A stretch of DNA of 64,000 bases from Nephromyces sp. MM_2019 (lineage: Eukaryota > Apicomplexa > Aconoidasida > Nephromycida), in contig JADHZB010001368.1 in NCBI GenBank assembly GCA_015657535.1, forward strand, positions 1-64,000, given 5' to 3'. The notes beneath the pieces are model-generated. The model worked only from the letters and a program-made list of their open reading frames with translations, was not told the origin of the DNA and did no database searches. This document shows, in pieces, positions 58,115 through 64,000 of this stretch (the first letter of the stretch is position 1; every line of letters starts with the position of its first letter). The position numbers and the translations under genes were made by a program.

Positions 58115-61100
58115 GTATATACGAAGTGTAGCCCTAGCACACGCTAAAAGACTATTTCGTACTGCGAAATTTCTTGTTGCTGAAAAAAATTTTACATGCT
58201 AATTTAAAATATTTTACAGAACAGCCCTGAAAATATCCTGGTACAAGACAGAATTTCACACTCAGCAGCATGAAATTCCACCGTTAGAGCCTGTAAAATT
58301 TCAGTGGCAGTCCGTGTGCGGCTAGAGAACATCTGTGCCCCAAATAAAAATGCCGCCTTTCAGTAGTGTTATAGAACTGCTACTTTTATGGTACGTGTAA
58401 GAGTTAGGGCGCACACGAGTTGATATGAACCAACGTGCACAACAGGCGCCCAGGCTGGCACTGCTTGGGTTTCTGAGGTGCAGCATTCATGCCTTAATTT
58501 GCTACTTTTGCCCTACTTTGCTATTTGAGCCAATCATATGAAGCCGAAAACCGTGCAGTGTCATATACTGCTTTAAAGTCCTACAGCATAAATAATGAGA
58601 ATTCTCTGTTTATTTTAAGTATTTATTCGTCTCGCCGGCGCAATTTAGCCATTGAGGCCTGTTTCACAGTAGTTCTTTAGACTCGGCGAATAATCCGTCG
58701 TAAGGACTACTGTTATTACTGCTCATGCCATCCTTCTTGAATATGACCTGAATTCCTACTTTATGTGTATTCGAATTAATTCCTGCGGGGTCCGGTAAAT
58801 CCTGTTCCACATTCATACGAGATGCAGCATCATATACCAACATTTTTGTGACCAATTAGCATGATAATAGCATACTTCGTGTACTCGCAATTATGCAATG
58901 TCATTGAAGATGGAAAAAGTACAAAACAGCCGTATTGGGCAGGTACAATATGAAACCCTAAATAAGCTGGTTTGTCTCTTTCCATTAGACAGCATAATAA
59001 TTTCAACTTGTACTCATAAATATTAGTACACTTCTTTATTTATTTACGCCTAAATTGAAAAAAATTTCTATGGGTGTATCGTTTAATGAAATGCATGTAC
59101 AAATATAGCCATGAAAATAAGGACTTGCCGAGGAGTTTCTTCAGCGTGAAGAAAGGCATAACAGTATTCCGTTGCTAGGCCTTACTTCTCTGCAAAATTG
59201 TTTTGTCCTATGCTTTAGTATGGCAGCAAAAAAGTACCGGGCTCTCCGAACAATATTTTATGCAAGGGGTGTTTGTCCTAGCTCCAGGAAATATGGCGCT
59301 GTTGCAAGATAGAAGTTAATCATACGCGGTAGCCAACATCAGTGTTGACGTGTTTACTTTGAAATATGTGCAATCTTAGACACGATTTGACCTAACAGCA
59401 GTAGTGTGAGACTATTTTTCAGTGAAAAAACATGGGACACAAAATATCGAAGCAAAGTTTTCGGGAAAATGTTACGATTTATGAGCACATTTCAATAAAT
59501 AAAAGAAATAGTGCACCCTGAAAAATACTGTTTCTCTGCTAGCTAATAACTTTTCGATTTGCTATGCTAGTAAATGATATAGTGGTTATCCTATGAAGTT
59601 TAGCAACTCTTCTTTTCTAAAGTATCCGGCGCTACTAATTCTTATTGACCGGCTTATTACTTGAAGGGACGATAAATTTTTCGCTTGTGGGGAACGTACA
59701 TTTTTTTTTCTTAGGAAAAAATGTTCCTGGCTATTACAAATATAGCGAAATATTCTTTCCAGAAAATAAATGGGCAAATTGACCTATATAAAGTTGCGTG
59801 ATAAACAGCGAATTTCCTTTTATTAATGTTTTACCAATTTTGTATGTTGGAAATTTTGATGATTTTGAAATTTGTTCGGCGGTGTATATGTCCAGCTCTG
59901 GAGATTTTTCGATTAAAATACTTTTTTAATGGTTTCACTTTAAAAGAAACTCCCAGATAGCACTTTTATGTTGCTCGCTTATTATTTTCTACTTGATTAA
60001 AAAGAATTTAGATGCAGTGAGCTCCAAGCTACTTCCTTATGTAAAAAAATTTATTACCATCATTCCCTCCATTAAAACTAAAGCGACCACATGATATGCA
60101 CACGCGCATGATATTTAACACCTATCTTCGCATTAAAAAAGTATGTAATTTTAATCTTATGCAATGGTATGTCTAATCACCCAATTACGTTGCTCTAGGC
60201 GCTTAATGCATTTTGATGAAAGTTTAAGCACGGCTGGATTTCATAACCGCATGAGGATAGGTTGAAGAAAGGAAAAGAGAGCGGCAAAAAGTATGACCTA
60301 GCAATGCCGTTGACTATTCGAAGCTATAGCTCTTTTTAGTGCGTATAGAAGGGACTCAGCAGCATACAATGGAAGAGTGACATTATCATGATAAATTCCT
60401 AGTTACAAGGCATTACAAAATATTTTTTAAGCCCATGCAATTGTTGGTACTCCTTTGATACTTTTTGAAGTGGCAACAGATATGCTCAATTTCCATAACA
60501 CAGGGGCTCCAAAGTGGTTAATTTGTGCAAACAGCGAAAAATCAAGCTTCGACTAAAGAAAGCCTATTAGCGAAACTGAGTTCTATAGCTCAAGGTTGCC
60601 TGGAATGTGAGGCATAAGCAGGGCGTAGAACCTGGTGTTAGGCACAGAATAAGAGACTAGAAGAGCACCTCCGTCGATTTAAAGCTAATAATTTATAAGG
60701 AGTTTCGCCTGCTTTTTGTCTAGATGACTAGGGCATATTTGTACAGCAAGAAAAGTTTGAAAGCGCATGTAACGTGCATCCAGTGAGTGAATTGTCTTAT
60801 CTAGTTGTAGCTATCCGACTGCTTGTACATCATTTCAAGTAATATATATCACTACGTATTTTGCGTCATATAACGCGTGGCCGGGCATACGAAGCTCGAT
60901 ATAAGTTTGGTATATGGTACTTAATTTTTGCTGTGGCACTTTCCTTATCTGGAGTTAGCCTAGAGTCCATGGTTAGAGTATGCGTTCACAGTACACTTTT
61001 GGCGCTGGTGTGTGCAAAACCTTATTTTATAGCACCAGAAGCAGAGCAGAAGCCATTTGTATTATGAGGAGTGGCAAACTTCAGAAGTGTTAGCGAGGAG

Positions 61101-61896
61101 CATGCTGAGCCACTTTAGTATCCGAAAGTTCCAAATATGAAACTATCAAGGCTCATCTGAACCCCAGCGTGCCGCACTGACGTTGAAGCAATTCAGTATC
61201 ACCGTTCCTCGAGGGCCACTGCACTTTGAAGGCGATTATTTTCCCGCATGCTATCCATGGAATACATGCTACACTTGCTCTACTCGAAATTCTGTGCTTA
61301 AAAACAGTTTTGTGAGCCTGGAAACTTTATGTTTCTCTAGGTTTCACATGTTCCTTGAGCGTTTTTTATACTCCAAGGATACCGTTACTTAGGATAAGGA
61401 TGCAGTTAATGCTAAGCACAAGCAGAATTTTGTGTTCTGTCTCTTAATGTAATGTGCCTGCGCTAACTGCTGATAGAGAGCGCTAAAAATTCCTTTTTTT
61501 TGGAAGGAATTGAGGAACCGAACAATTTTTGAAGAGGGGATAACGTAACGTGGAATGCATAGATGAGTCGTCCAGCCCAAAATTGGCGCCATGGGAAGTT
61601 CACGTTTGCTAATTCAGAATATCTTGAGCCTATCCTGCTTTGTATTCTATTTCTCGCTGTAAAACTTTGTTAAAAGTTTTTTTTTATAAAATCAATTGTT
61701 GTGTGATAGATGGCTTCTACAGTTTATTGGACACATCTAGCCCCCTTACATCAACTTCTCTTAGTCACCCGTGGACCACTACATCGCTTCTAAAAATTGT
61801 TCCCCTATTTGCTGGTTATATGCAAAGATCACACTTCTCCACACTGCTACTTTCTCTCCCGTTTACCTCGTGGAACAATCGTTTTATAGTTGCTTG
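58115..61896. other. Long stretch with no recognised gene
   Basis: A 3.8 kb AT-rich gap between two genes transcribed away from each other, so it should contain both promoters. Open frames at 58664-58855 (minus), 59586-59777 (minus), 60861-61067 and 61183-61392 (plus) are under 70 codons and show no recognisable motif. No repeat array was seen. Confidence 0.45.
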
Positions 61897-62975
61897 ATGA
61901 CGTCGTTTGACTTTGTGTGCTCCCAATTCCACAGCAGAAATAAGTATGCGATATTGCTGGCTCTGATATTTCTGGCCACAGCTTGGTGTGGTGATGGAGA
62001 CAAGAGAGCTTGTGCCACTCGAATACCCAGCAGTAAATTCTTCCCTTTTCGAGATGCTTCGGGATATTCTCGGAGCATTCGGTGTAATAAGCCAAGCTCG
62101 ATTTCAGCTAGATCATCGTTTGTACCTAGGTTTCCACAAAATTTTGGCGTTTTAGTAGCCTTTTTAAGGTGTGGTAAATTTATGAGGTCACCACTCTTCT
62201 ATGGGAATACTCTAGCGGAGGCTGGCTCAAATTATTGTGAGGTTATGCACTCATGTAGGCCGAAGCCAAAGTTAGAAAAAGCGAAGAAAAATTATCAAAG
62301 AGCCCTGGAAATTAAAAATTCGCATAAAAATGAGGCTTCAATTATTAGGAAAGCAAAGGTTAGAGGTACAGTTCACTTTCTCAAGGTTATGGTGGTTTGC
62401 TTTAAATTGATTCTACTCTTATCATGCTTATATTTTGCAGTGTTTAACACATTCCTTATTCTTTAAATTATTCCATTAGCCTATCATTTCACTCATTAAC
62501 AAATTTACCCAGGTTATGGAAGTGGCGAGGTCCACGTAATCTCATCCTTTGAATGAAAATTGAAGTGCAGAGTGTAACCAGTGCTAGCTTGTTATGTCTC
62601 TAGGATATAGTTTTATGCTGTCATAAGATATCGCGGCACCCCCATTTATGTTTTCTGGAAAGCATGTTGCTAGATATATGGAAGTTGCTGGGTTACTCAC
62701 CTGTTTTTACCCTTCTAAACCTATGATATCTTACATAGCTTTTCTATATTCGATGAAATAAACAGGAACAGCGTGAAAAAAAGCTCCAGGAGAATCTTGC
62801 CTTCATAGATGAAGTCTTTAAAGATTTAACCCCAGAGGAAAGAACTCAGCTGGAGAAAGAAGAGCATGACTATTTAGATGGCGTATGGGTCCCAACTAGT
62901 GAAGAGCTTGCATTATCTGCTTCCAGCGAACCACTACAAAAGAAAGAAAGGGTCCAAAGACGGCACAAAACCTAG
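61897..62975 (+). CDS. Leader-bearing protein with coiled-coil C-terminus, two exons
   Basis: Exons are 61897-62358 and 62766-62975 (672 nt, 223 residues). The donor follows IIRKAK and the acceptor precedes EQREKKLQ, phase 0. The start is taken at ATG 61897 (MTSFDFVCSQ), because a hydrophobic segment follows at residues 17-30 (YAILLALIFLATAW) and then a stretch rich in Ser, Arg and Lys with few acids (RIPSSKFFPFRDASGYSRS, ISARSSFVPRF). This is the layout of a bipartite plastid leader. The mature part is charged: KPKLEKAKKNYQRALEIK resembles half of a TPR helix pair, then a Glu/Lys helix (EERTQLEKEEHDYLDGVW) and a basic tail. Family is not recognised. It might be a small organellar ribosomal or accessory protein, but no signature supports that. 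Confidence 0.58.
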
Positions 62976-64000
62976 CATCAATATTTCTTGAGGCTATTTC
63001 ATTATAGTCTAGATCTTTGAAATTTTTTTTACGTTATTTAAACTGCTATAGAGTGTGTGTTACTGACTTACCGCGATCGAGCATTTCACTTTCATCGGAA
63101 TGAGTGATTTGTCTTGATAAAGGATTGAAATTATTCAAAAAGTTTAGGATAGTATTCTTCTCTGCTTCCAAAACGGGAAAAATTGTGTCATAAATTGCCT
63201 TGTCGAAATAAAAAATATTGCGGATGAATTTTTAATATTTGTTCTCTTCTTTTTTATTAATGCACTCCTTCACTTATGCATTTATAGCCTGCGCTAATTT
63301 TAGGCTTTGCTTCTCTAAATTGGATAAATTTTCACGCAGGCTAATTTGCAAAGGTCACCATCTACAAAAAAAGACTCGAAACTTCGCAGCTGTGAAATTT
63401 ATTTTTTTCTTGGCTTTTTTAGATTCTGAGTCTAGGTGGATTTAACCACTGTTCTGCATAATATCCTGCAAAATGAAAGAATAATTTTTAGTTAGCATAG
63501 TATTTGCAGCTCTTCGTTTTTAATAAAAACGTGAATGCATAACTTTTACTTAAAATATACATCAACACTGAAAAAGGCCTCCTTTGCGATGCGGTTTCGA
63601 TCTTTAATAAGCTTATTGCTGCCCTATCGTGTCGGGTGCATCATTATTAGTACTGGCATTGCAGAAAATATTCTGCAGTATTCACGCGTTGCAGAGATTC
63701 TAGACTGCATTTTTAAGGTATTGGTTTTAACGTTTGCTTACGGGAAGAAGCTGGATCCGGATGTGTTTCGCCTCTGGTAAGTGCTGACTTCTCAACCCAT
63801 GTAGAGCTGCTAAAATCGTTGCCACACAGGTCTGACTTTGAATAGCTGTGTGCTTGATCATAGATGCTTACAACATTCTTAATTCCAGCTCAGAGCCTTT
63901 TATTGAGCAGTTTTAAATCGCTTGAAGTAGTTAAAATGGCATTAAAAATAGTTAAATGTACTGGTTGAACTAAAATACTTGTTACGGTGCACTTGTTTAC
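62976..64000. other. Stretch at the right edge, possible start of another gene
   Basis: An open frame at 63535-63780 on plus begins at an ATG and encodes a hydrophobic 81-residue piece (FRSLISLLLPYRVGCIIIS, then VAEILDCIFKVLVLTFAYG). A strong donor-like site, ctg then gtaagt, is at about 63777. It could be a first exon of a membrane protein that continues past the window. 63239-63445 is Phe/Lys-rich and not supported. Confidence 0.25.

Noticed and set aside
61771..61896. Upstream extension of the 61.9 kb protein
   Set aside because: The longer frame starts with GTG, not ATG, and the ATG at 61897 places the hydrophobic segment at the expected distance for a signal peptide.

Overview
This is nuclear DNA of a eukaryote with many spliceosomal introns. 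The best fit is a plastid-bearing alveolate of the apicomplexan or chrompodellid type. Three observations support this. A bacterial-type ribosomal protein bL21 carries an N-terminal hydrophobic signal followed by a transit-like stretch, the bipartite leader used for secondary plastids such as the apicoplast. A second protein has a similar leader. A diaminopimelate decarboxylase (lysine pathway) is also present. Species cannot be assigned from the sequence alone. No rRNA, tRNA, CRISPR array, insertion sequence or viral gene was recognised.

Region 41-14363 (minus strand) is one giant gene. I could join 13 exons with phases that match at every junction, giving a predicted protein of about 2920 residues. 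It appears to have a beta-propeller-like N-terminal part, a helical Ser-rich middle and a C-terminal LamG/concanavalin-A-like module. Its specific function is not recognised. Its introns are loaded with (GT)n/(CA)n tracts, mostly next to the 5' splice sites. This dinucleotide-rich character stops near 14.85 kb, and the rest of the window looks different.

Region 15-32 kb holds a small single-pass, probably mitochondrial protein (17429-17788, +), plastid-type bL21 (19713-20642, +), an unresolved coiled-coil locus (about 22262-22872, -), a six-exon Mediator subunit MED7 (25465-27804, -) and a five-exon coiled-coil protein (30003-31189, +), separated by AT-rich intergenic DNA.

Region 32-46 kb has a RanBP2-type zinc-finger protein (32646-34178, -), a possibly broken HEAT-repeat fragment (about 39550-39882, -) and a two-exon CS/p23-domain protein (41191-42440, -). 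The long gaps between them hold only weak ORFs and short repeats.

Region 46-64 kb has diaminopimelate decarboxylase (46365-51579, +, 8 exons, with an added C-terminal membrane anchor), an unknown basic protein (51740-52297, -), a six-exon Deg/HtrA serine protease with a signal sequence (53311-58114, -) and a two-exon protein with a plastid-type leader (61897-62975, +).

The genes do not form an operon or one pathway; this is ordinary interspersed eukaryotic gene order. Two themes recur: plastid or secretory targeting (bL21, Deg, the 61.9 kb protein) and basic nuclear or RNA functions (MED7, the zinc-finger protein).
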